From NCBI GenBank assembly GCA_903913215.1, contig CAIWKE010000010.1:116265-180264 (forward strand): a stretch of DNA of 64,000 nucleotides, given 5' to 3'. The notes beneath the pieces are model-generated. The model was not told the DNA's origin. It searched no databases and saw nothing but the letters and a program-made list of their open reading frames with translations. A program made the translations under genes and the position numbers. Numbering within the stretch: position 1 is the stretch's first letter; the number at the start of each line of letters is the position of its first letter. This stretch comes from an uncultured Holophagaceae bacterium (GTDB taxonomy: Bacteria > Acidobacteriota > Holophagae > Holophagales > Holophagaceae). Below are positions 28,948 to 37,186 of this stretch, piece after piece.

Positions 28948-30434
28948 CGGCCCCCTTCCAGGGAGGCGCGCATGCGGAGGGCCACCTCTTCGAGATCCGA
29001 TTCCGGGTAGTTCGAGAACCCGATGCGCAGGGCCTGTACCGGTCCGCCATCAAAGGCGAAGCGCCGTCCCGGCTGGAAGGCCACGCCATGCTCCAGGGCC
29101 CGGGCAGCCCAGCGATCCACATCAATGCCCTCGGCCACCTGGGCCCACAGGGCCAGCCCCCCTTCGGGCACCTGGAACTGCAGCTCCTCTCCCAGGGTGC
29201 GCTTCAAGGCCCGGCAGAGCACATCGCGCCGAATCCGGTAGGTGTGCTGCATGCGGTTGAGGTGGCGATGGATGTCCCCATCATCCAGCAGCTCGGCGAA
29301 GGCCCGCTCCAGCACCATGTCCCCCTGGCGGTCGAGGGATTGCCTCAGGGCGCGCATGCGGGCGATGAGTGGCGCGGGGCCGTGCACATACCCCAAGCGC
29401 AGGTTGGGACTGAAGATCTTGCTGAGGGTACCCACGTGGATCACAACCCCTGCGGGGTCTTCCGCCGCCAGGGGGGCCCGGGGTCGGCCTTCGAAAAGGA
29501 ACTCACTGTCCTGGTCGTTTTCAATGACAGCAAAACGGTAGGCCTTGGCCAGGGCCATCAGGTGGGCCCGCCGCTCAGCGCTGAGGGCCACCAAGGTGGG
29601 GTATTGCCGCAGCGGGGTGACGAACACAGCCCGAAGGCGTTCGGATTCTGCCAGCTGAGCCAGGGCTCCCACGCGCATCCCCTCGGCGTCCACAGGGACA
29701 GGCAGGCAACGCGCCCCGGCGCGGGCGAAGGCTTCCCAGACGCCAGGATGGCCCAGGCCCTCCACGGCCACCGCGCCCCCAGCTGAAAGCAGGGCCTGGC
29801 CCGCCAGGAACAGGGCCATCTGGCTGCCGCGGGTGACCAGGATGTTCTCGGGTGAGGCGGTGATGCCCCGCGCTTCCACCAGCATCCTGGCCAGCGATTG
29901 GCGGAGCATGGGGTGGCCCTGGGGGTCTTCCAGCTCGAGGTTCTGCTGGCGGTTTAGGACCAGCGCCCGCCGATAGGCCCGTGCCAGTTCTGCGCCCGGC
30001 AGCAGACGGGGATCCGGCAGCCCACTGGCCACTTTCAAGAGGCCCGGCGCCCCCTTGGGGGATTCCTCGTCGGAACCTGCCGCCAGGTCGAACCCCATGG
30101 CGGGCCCCTCAGGCTGCACCTGCTCAGGGACGAAGCGTCCGGGCAGCCGCGAGGGCGGGTTGGGAGCCACGAAGCTGCCCAGACCCGGCGTCGAAACGAT
30201 CCACCCTTCAGCCTGCAGCTCGTGGTACGCCTCCGCCACTGTATTGCGGCTCACCCCCATCTGCTCGCCCAGGAGGCGGTAGCCGGGCAGGGCATCCCCC
30301 GGGTGCAACCGGCCCCGGTGGATTTCCTGTTTGAGCGAGTGCGCGATCTGGAGGTAGACCGGCTCTCGGCTCAGGGGATCGAGGAATACGGCGGGCGTCC
30401 GTGCGCTCAGGGCTGTCTCCGGGGGAGAACTCAC
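28944..30434 (-). CDS. MocR-type regulator (GntR helix-turn-helix fused to aminotransferase fold)
   Basis: 496 aa. Residues about 25-92 form a GntR winged helix (HSLKQEIHRGRLHPGDALP, MGVSRNTVAEAYHEL). Residues about 130-490 are a fold-type I aminotransferase domain with the PLP lysine at 339 (VGTLSKIFSPNLRLGY). The usual DDYD or DDHD PLP motif reads NDQD here (VIENDQDSEF, around 305-312), so cofactor contacts may differ. Members control genes of vitamin B6, GABA or related metabolism; the ligand here is unknown. It is divergent from the BIG2 lipoprotein gene and translationally coupled to the kinase gene. Confidence 0.92.
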   Translation of the reverse strand: MSSPPETALSARTPAVFLDPLSREPVYLQIAHSLKQEIHRGRLHPGDALPGYRLLGEQMGVSRNTVAEAYHELQAEGWIVSTPGLGSFVAPNPPSRLPGRFVPEQVQPEGPAMGFDLAAGSDEESPKGAPGLLKVASGLPDPRLLPGAELARAYRRALVLNRQQNLELEDPQGHPMLRQSLARMLVEARGITASPENILVTRGSQMALFLAGQALLSAGGAVAVEGLGHPGVWEAFARAGARCLPVPVDAEGMRVGALAQLAESERLRAVFVTPLRQYPTLVALSAERRAHLMALAKAYRFAVIENDQDSEFLFEGRPRAPLAAEDPAGVVIHVGTLSKIFSPNLRLGYVHGPAPLIARMRALRQSLDRQGDMVLERAFAELLDDGDIHRHLNRMQHTYRIRRDVLCRALKRTLGEELQFQVPEGGLALWAQVAEGIDVDRWAARALEHGVAFQPGRRFAFDGGPVQALRIGFSNYPESDLEEVALRMRASLEGGR

Positions 30435-30470
30435 AGTCTACGTCCTAACAGCAAAATTCCGCAATTAGGG

Positions 30471-30496
30471 GTGGCCCAGCCTTCTTCTTGAAAGCG
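30471..30496 (+). promoter_or_regulatory. Bipartite motif GTGGCCCA-N11-GAAAGCG (copy C)
   Basis: GTGGCCCA (30471-30478), 11 nt, GAAAGCG (30490-30496), 58 nt before the ATG of the BIG2 lipoprotein and in the divergent gap with the MocR gene. GGTGGCC can pair with GGCCACC about 40 nt downstream, so an RNA structure is possible. Confidence 0.6.
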
Positions 30497-30554
30497 TGCC
30501 TCCCCCCGCCAGGCCACCGCTCCGATGCTGGGGGATCCAATCAGGAGTAGCCCC

Positions 30555-32624
30555 ATGCGACCAGCCTTGCCGCGAACGCCCTTCAGCGCCCTCCGCTTTC
30601 TGGTTATGGGTGCCCTCAGCCTGGTCATCACCGCCTGCGGCGGTGGGGGCGGCTCCAGCGCGGCACCTCCACCCACCCCCCCTGCGACCCTGACCACCCT
30701 CTCCCTCAGTCCCGCTGCCCCGAGCCTGGCTCCGGGGGCCACCCGTCAGATCACCGCCACGGGCGCCTACTCCGACGGCACGACCAAGGATCTCTCGGCC
30801 ACCGCAACCTGGACCTCCTCCGCCCCCGCCGTGGCCAGCATCTCCGCCTCCGGCCTCGCGTCGGGCCTGACGGTCGGCACCAGCACCCTCAGCGCCGCCT
30901 CCGGGGGCATCACGGGCAGCACCACGGTCACCGTCACGGTCCTGGTGCCTGTGCCCACCCTCGTTTCTCTGGCCATCACCCCCAGCGCCCCCAGCATCGT
31001 CAAGGGCGGAACCCGTCAGATGACGGCCCTGGGCGCCTACTCGGACGGCACCAGCAAAGACCTCACCGCCAGTGTGACCTGGACCAGCGGTACGCCCAGT
31101 GTGGCCACCGTGAACAGTGCCGGCCTCGTAACCGGCGTACTGGCCGGCACCAGCACCCTGAGCGCCGCCCTCGGTTCCCAGTCGACCCAGACCCAGGTGA
31201 CCGTGACCGCCGCCAGCCTTACGGCCTTGGCTGTCGGCCCCGCCAACGCGACCCTGGCCAAGGGGCTCACCAAGACCTTCACGGCCACCGGCACCTTCTC
31301 CGACGGCAGCACGGGGTCCGTGGCCGTGACCTGGTCCTCCTCTACTCCGACCGTGGCCAGCATCACCAGCGCCGGCCTCGCCACCGCCCTAAGTGTCGGC
31401 ACGACGACCCTCACGGCCACAGCGGGGAGCGTCACCAGCACTGCCACCCTGGCCGTGTCCGCCGCGACCCTCACCAGCCTGCAGGTGACACCTGCGACCT
31501 CCTCCATCAGCACGGGCGCCACGGTGGCCCTGACTGCCACCGGGACCTACTCAGACGGCAGCGGCGCGAACCTCAGCGGCTCCGCCACCTGGACTTCCTC
31601 GGCCCCGAGCGTGGCCACCGTCACCATCAGTGGCCTGGTCACGGGCCTCAGCGCCGGCACCAGCACCCTCACGGCCACGTCCGGGGCCACCTCGGGCACG
31701 GCCACGGTCACGGTCACTCAACCCACCGCCATCCTGTCCGCCATCTCCGTCACCCCGCTTTCCCCGACCCTCGTCCAGGGCGCCACCCTGCAGCTGACCG
31801 CCACGAGCGTCATGTCCTCGGGGCCCGGCGTGAACATGACCTCCCTGGTTGTGTGGTCCTCGGGCAGCACCAGCGTGGCCCAGGTCAGCACCACGGGCCT
31901 GGTGAGCGCGCTGAACGGGGGCACCTCGGTGATCGTCGCACGCACCGCCGATGGCACGGTGTCCGGGCTGACCACGGTGACAGTCACCACCACGACCCTG
32001 ACGGGCATCACCCTGGACCCGCCCACGACAACCCTCAGCATCGGCGGCACCGTGGACCTCACGGCCACAGGCCTCTTCTCCAACGGCACCGGGACCACAC
32101 CCTATGACACCCATGTCACCTGGACCTCCAGCAACACCGGGGTGGCCAGCGTGGAGTCCCACGGGGTCGTGACCGCGATCGGGGCTGGCACCGCCACCAT
32201 CCGGGCCACCAGCGGCGCCGTGGTCGGCACTGCCACGGTGACCGTGAGCGGCCCGAGCTTCGATCCCGCCCTGGTGGGCAGCTGGAAGTTCATCGATGTC
32301 ACGGGCACCTGGGGCAGCTTCTACACCTTCAACGCCAATGGCACCTTCACCTATGCCCTGGTCTACATCAACCGCGATGTCTGCATCACGACTTCGCAGC
32401 ACAGCGCCAACCGCTTCGGGACCTTCACCAGCGCCCCTGGGAAGATCATCCTGAACATCACCACCTCGTACGACGATGATTACAACTGCTCGGGCGCAGG
32501 CACGCGCTACCCCTTCCAGCCCAGTGTCCAGGAACACCTGGCCTACTTCCAGAACGGCCAGCTCGTCACCAACAACTCCAACGACTGGGTCCCCACGGGC
32601 TACCTTGCGCACACCAGGCAGTGA
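30555..32624 (+). CDS. BIG2-repeat lipoprotein
   Basis: 689 aa. Lipoprotein signal peptide (LVMGALSLVITAC, then GGGGGSS). About seven bacterial Ig-like (BIG_2) repeats of about 85 aa follow, each with a segment like TATGTYSDGS, WTSSAPSVATV and GLVTGLSAGTSTLTA. The last about 115 residues are a separate beta domain (LVGSWKFIDVTGTWGSFYTF) with two cysteine-containing loops. Probably a surface protein. The ATG has AGGAG 7 nt upstream (TCAGGAGTAGCCCC). A terminator follows. The bipartite motif upstream links it to the lipoprotein genes at 18-25 kb. Confidence 0.9.
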   Translation: MRPALPRTPFSALRFLVMGALSLVITACGGGGGSSAAPPPTPPATLTTLSLSPAAPSLAPGATRQITATGAYSDGTTKDLSATATWTSSAPAVASISASGLASGLTVGTSTLSAASGGITGSTTVTVTVLVPVPTLVSLAITPSAPSIVKGGTRQMTALGAYSDGTSKDLTASVTWTSGTPSVATVNSAGLVTGVLAGTSTLSAALGSQSTQTQVTVTAASLTALAVGPANATLAKGLTKTFTATGTFSDGSTGSVAVTWSSSTPTVASITSAGLATALSVGTTTLTATAGSVTSTATLAVSAATLTSLQVTPATSSISTGATVALTATGTYSDGSGANLSGSATWTSSAPSVATVTISGLVTGLSAGTSTLTATSGATSGTATVTVTQPTAILSAISVTPLSPTLVQGATLQLTATSVMSSGPGVNMTSLVVWSSGSTSVAQVSTTGLVSALNGGTSVIVARTADGTVSGLTTVTVTTTTLTGITLDPPTTTLSIGGTVDLTATGLFSNGTGTTPYDTHVTWTSSNTGVASVESHGVVTAIGAGTATIRATSGAVVGTATVTVSGPSFDPALVGSWKFIDVTGTWGSFYTFNANGTFTYALVYINRDVCITTSQHSANRFGTFTSAPGKIILNITTSYDDDYNCSGAGTRYPFQPSVQEHLAYFQNGQLVTNNSNDWVPTGYLAHTRQ

Positions 32625-32637
32625 TCACCTTCAAGCC

Positions 32638-32673
32638 CCATCGACCAGGCGCCCTGCCCGGTCGATGGTTTTC
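32638..32673 (+). terminator. Rho-independent terminator after the BIG2 lipoprotein gene
   Basis: CCATCGACC (32638-32646) and GGTCGATGG (32660-32668) form a perfect 9-bp stem followed by TTTT, 14 nt after the stop codon. Confidence 0.8.
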
Positions 32674-32751
32674 ATGCTGCCGTAGGTAAACACCGAAGCA
32701 GTCCCTAGCGGGCTGCCCATCTGAACCGGGTCGAGCACCGCGGACGGATGC

Positions 32752-32757
32752 TAACCT
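32752..32757 (+). promoter_or_regulatory. Possible -10 box giving a leaderless mRNA
   Basis: TAACCT ends 6 nt before the ATG at 32764, and no Shine-Dalgarno sequence is visible. Transcription starting at the normal distance would begin at the start codon. Confidence 0.45.
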
Positions 32758-32763
32758 GTGGTT

Positions 32764-33186
32764 ATGACGAAAATCTACTACGCTGGCCAGGATGTGGACG
32801 CCCCCTGTGGGCGCTGTGGGGGGGATACTCGGCACCAGATCCTCACGGTCACCAACGGGACGCCGGAACAGCTCATCTGTGGGAACTGCCGCTCCGTCCA
32901 CAAGTTCCGTGCGGCCAAACCAGCGGCTCCAGTGCGCACGCCCCGCGTCCCCGCCGCCGCCAAGACGCCTGCGTCCCGGCCCGGCTCCCAGTTCGCGCAG
33001 TTCCAGAATCTCCTGGCCGAGGAACAGGGGGGGGCCCACGCCTCGGCCTACCGCGTCACGGAGCACTTTGAAGTCGGCGCCTGGATGGACCACCCCAGCT
33101 TCGGCCTGGGCCGAGTCCAGCGGCGCCTGGGCAAGAAAGTGGACGTCCTGTTTCGGGACGGCATGAAGACTCTGGTCAGCGCATGA
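32764..33186 (+). CDS. Zinc-ribbon protein of unknown function
   Basis: 140 aa. Residues about 10-45 form a zinc ribbon with CGRC and CGNC knuckles (DAPCGRCGGDT, LICGNCRSVHKFR). A basic, Pro/Ala-rich linker follows. The C-terminal 50 residues (GAWMDHPSFGLGRVQRRLGKK, then VDVLFRDGMKTLVS) resemble the short SH3-like domain with pattern HPxFGxGxV found at the ends of some helicases and CarD-like proteins, suggesting nucleic-acid or RNA polymerase binding. I start it at the ATG rather than the GTG two codons earlier because the -10-like box abuts that GTG. It overlaps the exonuclease gene by 4 nt. Confidence 0.75.
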   Translation: MTKIYYAGQDVDAPCGRCGGDTRHQILTVTNGTPEQLICGNCRSVHKFRAAKPAAPVRTPRVPAAAKTPASRPGSQFAQFQNLLAEEQGGAHASAYRVTEHFEVGAWMDHPSFGLGRVQRRLGKKVDVLFRDGMKTLVSA

Positions 33187-33821
33187 CCCAGGAGCCACTC
33201 CTCGAACTGGCCTCTCCCGCCCTGCGGGAGTTGCGGTTCGCGGTGCTGGACCTGGAGACCACGGGGGGCAGTCCCAAGGCCCGCTGGGGCAAGGATGGCC
33301 GCTTCCTCCAGCCCTCGGAGATCACCGAGGTGGGGCTGGTGCGGCTTTCGGGGCCGGTGGTGGAAGAGCGCTGGTCCAGCCTGGCCTCCATCCAGGGCTT
33401 CCTGCCCGAGGAGATCCAGCGGCTCACGGGCATCAGCCTGCCCATGCTGGCCGGGGCCCCGCCCTGGGAGCAGGTGGCCCTGAAGCTGGCGCCCAAACTG
33501 GAGGGCCGGATCTGGGTGGCCCACCACGCTCCCTACGACGGCAGCTTCCTCAAGGCCTGGCTGCCCGAAGGCGTCTGGCGGCGGCATCGCCTCATCTGCA
33601 CGCGCCTGCTGGCCAAGAAGCTCATCCCCGAGCTGCCCCGGCGCAGCCTGGCAGAGCTCTGCGACTTCCTGGGCATCACCAACACCCGCGCCCACCGCGC
33701 CCTCCAGGACGCTGAAGCCACCGCCGAGGCCCTCCAGTACCTGCTCCAGCGGGCCGAGGACCAGGGCCTCGACGGCGAAGCCTTCCTTGCGGCTGGGGAA
33801 GTGCCCTGGGCCAAGGTCTAG
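33183..33821 (+). CDS. DnaQ-like 3'-5' exonuclease
   Basis: 212 aa DEDDh-type exonuclease. Exo I motif is LDLETTG (Asp23, Glu25), Exo II AHHAPYDGSFL and Exo III HRALQDAEAT with the catalytic His and Asp. All four acidic residues are present. Related proteins proofread DNA as Pol III epsilon or act alone in repair; no beta-binding or UvrC-like fusion is seen. The start codon overlaps the stop of the zinc-ribbon gene (ATGA), so both form a coupled pair. Confidence 0.9.
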   Translation: MTQEPLLELASPALRELRFAVLDLETTGGSPKARWGKDGRFLQPSEITEVGLVRLSGPVVEERWSSLASIQGFLPEEIQRLTGISLPMLAGAPPWEQVALKLAPKLEGRIWVAHHAPYDGSFLKAWLPEGVWRRHRLICTRLLAKKLIPELPRRSLAELCDFLGITNTRAHRALQDAEATAEALQYLLQRAEDQGLDGEAFLAAGEVPWAKV

Positions 33822-33927
33822 GCGGCAGTCTGATCGCCCCTACTTGATGGCCTTCTTCGCCTTCTCGGCGGAGGCTTCGGAGAAACTGGGGGCTTTTCAT
33901 CCCCGTCCATGCTTCCCCGGCATCCGC

Positions 33928-33933
33928 TAAGCT
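33928..33933 (+). promoter_or_regulatory. Possible -10 box giving a leaderless mRNA
   Basis: TAAGCT ends 6 nt before the ATG at 33940 with no Shine-Dalgarno sequence between them. No clear -35 element 17 nt upstream. Confidence 0.45.
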
Positions 33934-33939
33934 TCTGCC

Positions 33940-34509
33940 ATGGATCTCTCCCGCTTCCTCGAACTCGTCCGCACCCAAGGCTGGCAGGGCATGACCCTGT
34001 GGCTGGTGCTGCTGGCCCAGGCCCTGCTCTGGGTGGGGCTGGTGCGGCTGCATATGGCTCTGCAGCGGGAGGAGGCTCCCTGGGAGGAGTGCATCGGCAA
34101 GATCCGCTCCGCCTTCCTGCGCAAGCTCAATGGCGAGGACGAGGTCCAGGAGCTGAAGGTGCACCGCTACGCCCCCATGGTGGACCAGCTCCTGACCCTG
34201 CACTTCGCTGAGGAGAAGAGCGACCGCTTCGACCGTTGGCTCCTGCTGCGCTGGAAGGTGAAGGAGGGCCTGCGCCCCTACTGGTTCCGCTGGGGTTACC
34301 TGCTCATCGCCTTCGGCGCCGTGGTCTGGTATCTCCAGGGCCTGCGCCTGGACATGGGCACCGAGGCCCTCAAGCGCACCCCCGTGGATCCGCGCCTGCT
34401 CTGGGTCTGGCTCGGCTACGCCATGGTCCTGGCCTGGAAAATCGTCCGCATCCACGGCAACCTCGAGCGCGTCCAGCGCAGCCTGCTCCTGCCCAGGCGA
34501 GACGAGTAG
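33940..34509 (+). CDS. Membrane protein of unknown function
   Basis: 189 aa with about three hydrophobic helices: residues about 14-37 (MTLWLVLLAQALLWVGLVRL), about 115-132 (WGYLLIAFGAVVWYL) and about 150-167 (LLWVWLGYAMVLAWKI). The stretch between the first two helices is charged and probably cytoplasmic. I recognise no family. It lies alone between the exonuclease gene and yraN. Confidence 0.75.
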   Translation: MDLSRFLELVRTQGWQGMTLWLVLLAQALLWVGLVRLHMALQREEAPWEECIGKIRSAFLRKLNGEDEVQELKVHRYAPMVDQLLTLHFAEEKSDRFDRWLLLRWKVKEGLRPYWFRWGYLLIAFGAVVWYLQGLRLDMGTEALKRTPVDPRLLWVWLGYAMVLAWKIVRIHGNLERVQRSLLLPRRDE

Positions 34510-34524
34510 CCTTCAGGTTTTTAC

Positions 34525-35022
34525 ATGAAAAGATTCAACAGCAAGGCACCAAGGAATCACCAAGGCACTAAGAAAGGCCTGGAGGATTCCTTTGCAGCCC
34601 TTGGTGCCTTGGTGGTAACCAGTTCTGCTTTTTCGCCCAATCCCGCGCCAAAGTCCCGACGCGGTGAGGCGGCGCGGCGCTTCGGGCTCTGGGCCGAGCG
34701 CCTGACGCTCTGGCTGTTCTGGTGCCGGGGCTGGGATCTGGTGGCCTGGCGGGAGCAGGTGGGCCGCTACGAGCTGGACCTGCTCCTCAGCCGGGGCCCC
34801 GAGTTGCGTCTCCTGGAGGTCAAGGCCCGCCGCCCGGGCGCCTGGGTGGGCGCCGACACCGCCCTGAGCCCCGAGCAGCGCCTCCGACTCCAGCGGGCCC
34901 TGCGCAGCTGGCTTGACCGGGTGCCCTGGCCCGGAGCCATCTCCTTCCAGCGGGTGAGCTGGGCCGGCTGGCGCTGCCGTCTGAATGACCTGGAGCGGTG
35001 GGAGGGGGCGGGGGTCGATTAG
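34525..35022 (+). CDS. yraN: YraN/UPF0102 family protein
   Basis: 165 aa if started at the ATG 34525. The family core starts near residue 50: RRGEAARRFGLWAERLTLWL, then REQVGRYELDLLLS and LRLLEVKARR, matching the PD-(D/E)xK-like fold (Asp in ELDLL, Glu and Lys in EVKAR) of UPF0102 proteins. Function in the family is unclear, probably nucleic-acid processing. The first about 35 codons lie in an inverted-repeat element (34542-34611) and have no counterpart in the family; no Shine-Dalgarno sequence precedes the ATG. The true start may be a GTG or TTG around 34601-34614. flhA follows after 54 nt. Confidence 0.8.
   Translation: MKRFNSKAPRNHQGTKKGLEDSFAALGALVVTSSAFSPNPAPKSRRGEAARRFGLWAERLTLWLFWCRGWDLVAWREQVGRYELDLLLSRGPELRLLEVKARRPGAWVGADTALSPEQRLRLQRALRSWLDRVPWPGAISFQRVSWAGWRCRLNDLERWEGAGVD
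34542..34611. repeat. Small inverted-repeat element inside the 5' end of yraN
   Basis: CAAGGCACCAAGG (34542-34554) and CCTTGGTGCCTTG (34599-34611) are perfect 13-bp inverted repeats. Between them are further copies of the AAGGCAC/CCAAGG theme (34561-34570). This type of short, imperfect palindrome is known as a dispersed repeat in many bacterial genomes. It has no T-run. Confidence 0.7.
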
Positions 35023-35076
35023 GCCAGGGTCCCCGGACTTGGCACGGCCCTCGCCCCGAACCCCCCGGGTGTCGGT

Positions 35077-37176
35077 ATGTTGACCTTTCTGGATCGTTTG
35101 CTTCCCCTGATGAGCCGTTTGGGCAAGCGGTCGGATATGGCTGCGCCCGTCTTTGTGATGATCGTGCTGGTGGTGATGGTGCTGCCCCTGCCCGCCTTCA
35201 TGATCGATCTGCTCATCGTCCTGAACATCACCCTGAGCCTCGTGATCCTCATGGTGGGCATGTATGTGCCCCGGCCCAAGGAGTTCAGCTCCTACCCCTC
35301 GGTCCTGCTGGTAGTGACACTTTTCCGGCTGGCCATCAATGTGGCCACCACCCGCCGGATCCTGCTCTACGCCGGCGACCAGGGGGCGGATGCCGCCGGC
35401 CACATGGTGAAGGCCTTCGGCCAGTTCGTGGTGGGCGGCAGCTATGTCATCGGCCTGGTGGTCTTCCTGATCCTCCTGGCCATCCAGTTCCTGGTCATCA
35501 ACCATGGCGCCGGACGCATCGCCGAGGTGACCGCCCGCTTCACCCTGGACGCCCTGCCCGGCAAGCAGATGGCCATCGACGCGGACCTGAACGCCGGCTA
35601 TATCGATGAGCTGGAAGCCCGGAAGCGCCGCAAGGACCTCCAGCAGGAGGCTGGCTTCTACGGAGCCATGGACGGCGCCGTGAAGTTCACCCAGCGGGAT
35701 GCTGTGGCGGCCCTCATCATCCTGGCGGTCAACATCGTTGCCGGCATCATCCTGGGCGTGGTCCGCTATGACCTGCCCGTGATGCAGGCCCTGGAAGTCT
35801 TCACCCTTCTGACCGTGGGTGATGGCTTGGTGACCGTCATCCCCAGCCTGCTCATCAGCGTGGGCGGCGCCATCCTGACCACCCGCAGCGGCAGTGATGC
35901 CACCGGCCTGGGCAGCGAGGTCATGGGCCAGCTGGGTGCGGACCCCCGGCCCCTGGCCATCGCCGCCTCGGTGCTCTTCCTCTTCGGCGCAGTGCCGGGC
36001 CTGCCCCTCTTCCCCTTCTGGGTCATGGGCTCCATCTTCGGCATCATGGCCTATGCCGCCTGGAAACTGCCCAAGGTGGCCCCGGAGGCCGCTGAGGACC
36101 TGGTGGCCGCCGAGAAGGCCAAGACCGCTGCGGCAGAGACCACCGACAAGGTTGAAGGCCTCCTCAAGATCGACCCCCTGGGCCTGGAAGTGGGCTACAG
36201 CCTCATCCCCCTGCTGGACGCCAACCAGGGCGGCACCGTGCTGGAACGCATCAAGGGCGTCCGGCGCCAGATGGCCCAGGATCTGGGCATCGTGGTGCCC
36301 CCGGTGCGGATCCGGGACAACCTGCAGCTCCCCCCCCACACCTACCGCCTGCTCCTGCGGGGCGAGGAGATCGCCCGGGCCGAACTGCAGCCCACCCAGT
36401 TCCTGGCCATGAACCCCGGCACCGCCACCGAGGATCTGGCTGGCACGGCCACTACGGAGCCCGCCTTCGGCCTGCCCGCCTTCTGGATCCCCGACAACCT
36501 GCGGGATCGGGCCCAGATGCTGGGCTATACCGTGGTGGAGCCCGCCACGGTGCTCACCACCCACCTGTCGGAACTCATCAAGCAGCACGCCCCTGAGCTC
36601 CTGGGTCGCCCCGAAGTGCAGCACCTGCTGGACACCCTCAAAGAGGGCGCCCCCCGGCTGGTGGATGACCTCATTCCCAACGTCATCACCGTGACCACGC
36701 TCCAGAAGGTCATGCACAACCTACTGCGGGAGCGGGTCCCCGTGCGGGACCTGGGCCGCATCCTGGAAGCCACCGCCGACGCCGCCACCATGACCAAGGA
36801 CATCGGCTTTATCACGGAGTACGTGCGGCAGGCCCTGGGCCGGGCCCTCACCAGCCCGCACCTGTCAGAGACCGGGGAATTGGGCGTCCTGGTGCTGGAC
36901 CCCACCCTGGAGCAGACCCTGCAGGGCGGCATCGAACAGACTGACCGGGGCAGCTTCCTGGCCCTGGAACCAACCCGCACCCAAGAACTGCTGAACCGCA
37001 TCGCCAACGGCATCGCCACCCTGCTACCCGGGGCCCAGCCCGTCCTCCTCACCAACCCCGTGGTGCGCCCCCATCTGCGGCGGCTGCTGGAGCGGTCCCT
37101 GCCCCACCTGGTGGTACTGAGCCACAGCGAGGTCCCCATGGACGTGCGCGTCGTGAACCTGGGCACCGTGTCATGA
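35077..37176 (+). CDS. flhA: Flagellar type III export protein FlhA
   Basis: 699 aa, normal length. The N-terminal half has about eight membrane helices and the FHIPEP-family signature region around residues 140-165 (VINHGAGRIAEVTARFTLDA). The C-terminal half is the cytoplasmic ring domain that docks chaperone-substrate complexes. FlhA forms the export gate of the flagellar secretion machine. It is the first gene of a tight run flhA-flhF-flhG-fliA-fliM-fliN with gaps of 10 nt or less. Confidence 0.97.
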   Translation: MLTFLDRLLPLMSRLGKRSDMAAPVFVMIVLVVMVLPLPAFMIDLLIVLNITLSLVILMVGMYVPRPKEFSSYPSVLLVVTLFRLAINVATTRRILLYAGDQGADAAGHMVKAFGQFVVGGSYVIGLVVFLILLAIQFLVINHGAGRIAEVTARFTLDALPGKQMAIDADLNAGYIDELEARKRRKDLQQEAGFYGAMDGAVKFTQRDAVAALIILAVNIVAGIILGVVRYDLPVMQALEVFTLLTVGDGLVTVIPSLLISVGGAILTTRSGSDATGLGSEVMGQLGADPRPLAIAASVLFLFGAVPGLPLFPFWVMGSIFGIMAYAAWKLPKVAPEAAEDLVAAEKAKTAAAETTDKVEGLLKIDPLGLEVGYSLIPLLDANQGGTVLERIKGVRRQMAQDLGIVVPPVRIRDNLQLPPHTYRLLLRGEEIARAELQPTQFLAMNPGTATEDLAGTATTEPAFGLPAFWIPDNLRDRAQMLGYTVVEPATVLTTHLSELIKQHAPELLGRPEVQHLLDTLKEGAPRLVDDLIPNVITVTTLQKVMHNLLRERVPVRDLGRILEATADAATMTKDIGFITEYVRQALGRALTSPHLSETGELGVLVLDPTLEQTLQGGIEQTDRGSFLALEPTRTQELLNRIANGIATLLPGAQPVLLTNPVVRPHLRRLLERSLPHLVVLSHSEVPMDVRVVNLGTVS

Positions 37177-37186
37177 AGGACCAACC

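Noticed and set aside
30471..30496. Bipartite motif as sigma-54 promoter
   Set aside because: A GG-N10-GC spacing is absent; the halves are 11 nt apart and lack TTGCA.
33841..33900. Minus-strand peptide tail ending SEASAEKAKKAIK
   Set aside because: Looks like a natural C-terminus, but a stop codon lies 18 codons upstream and there is no start. At most a gene remnant.
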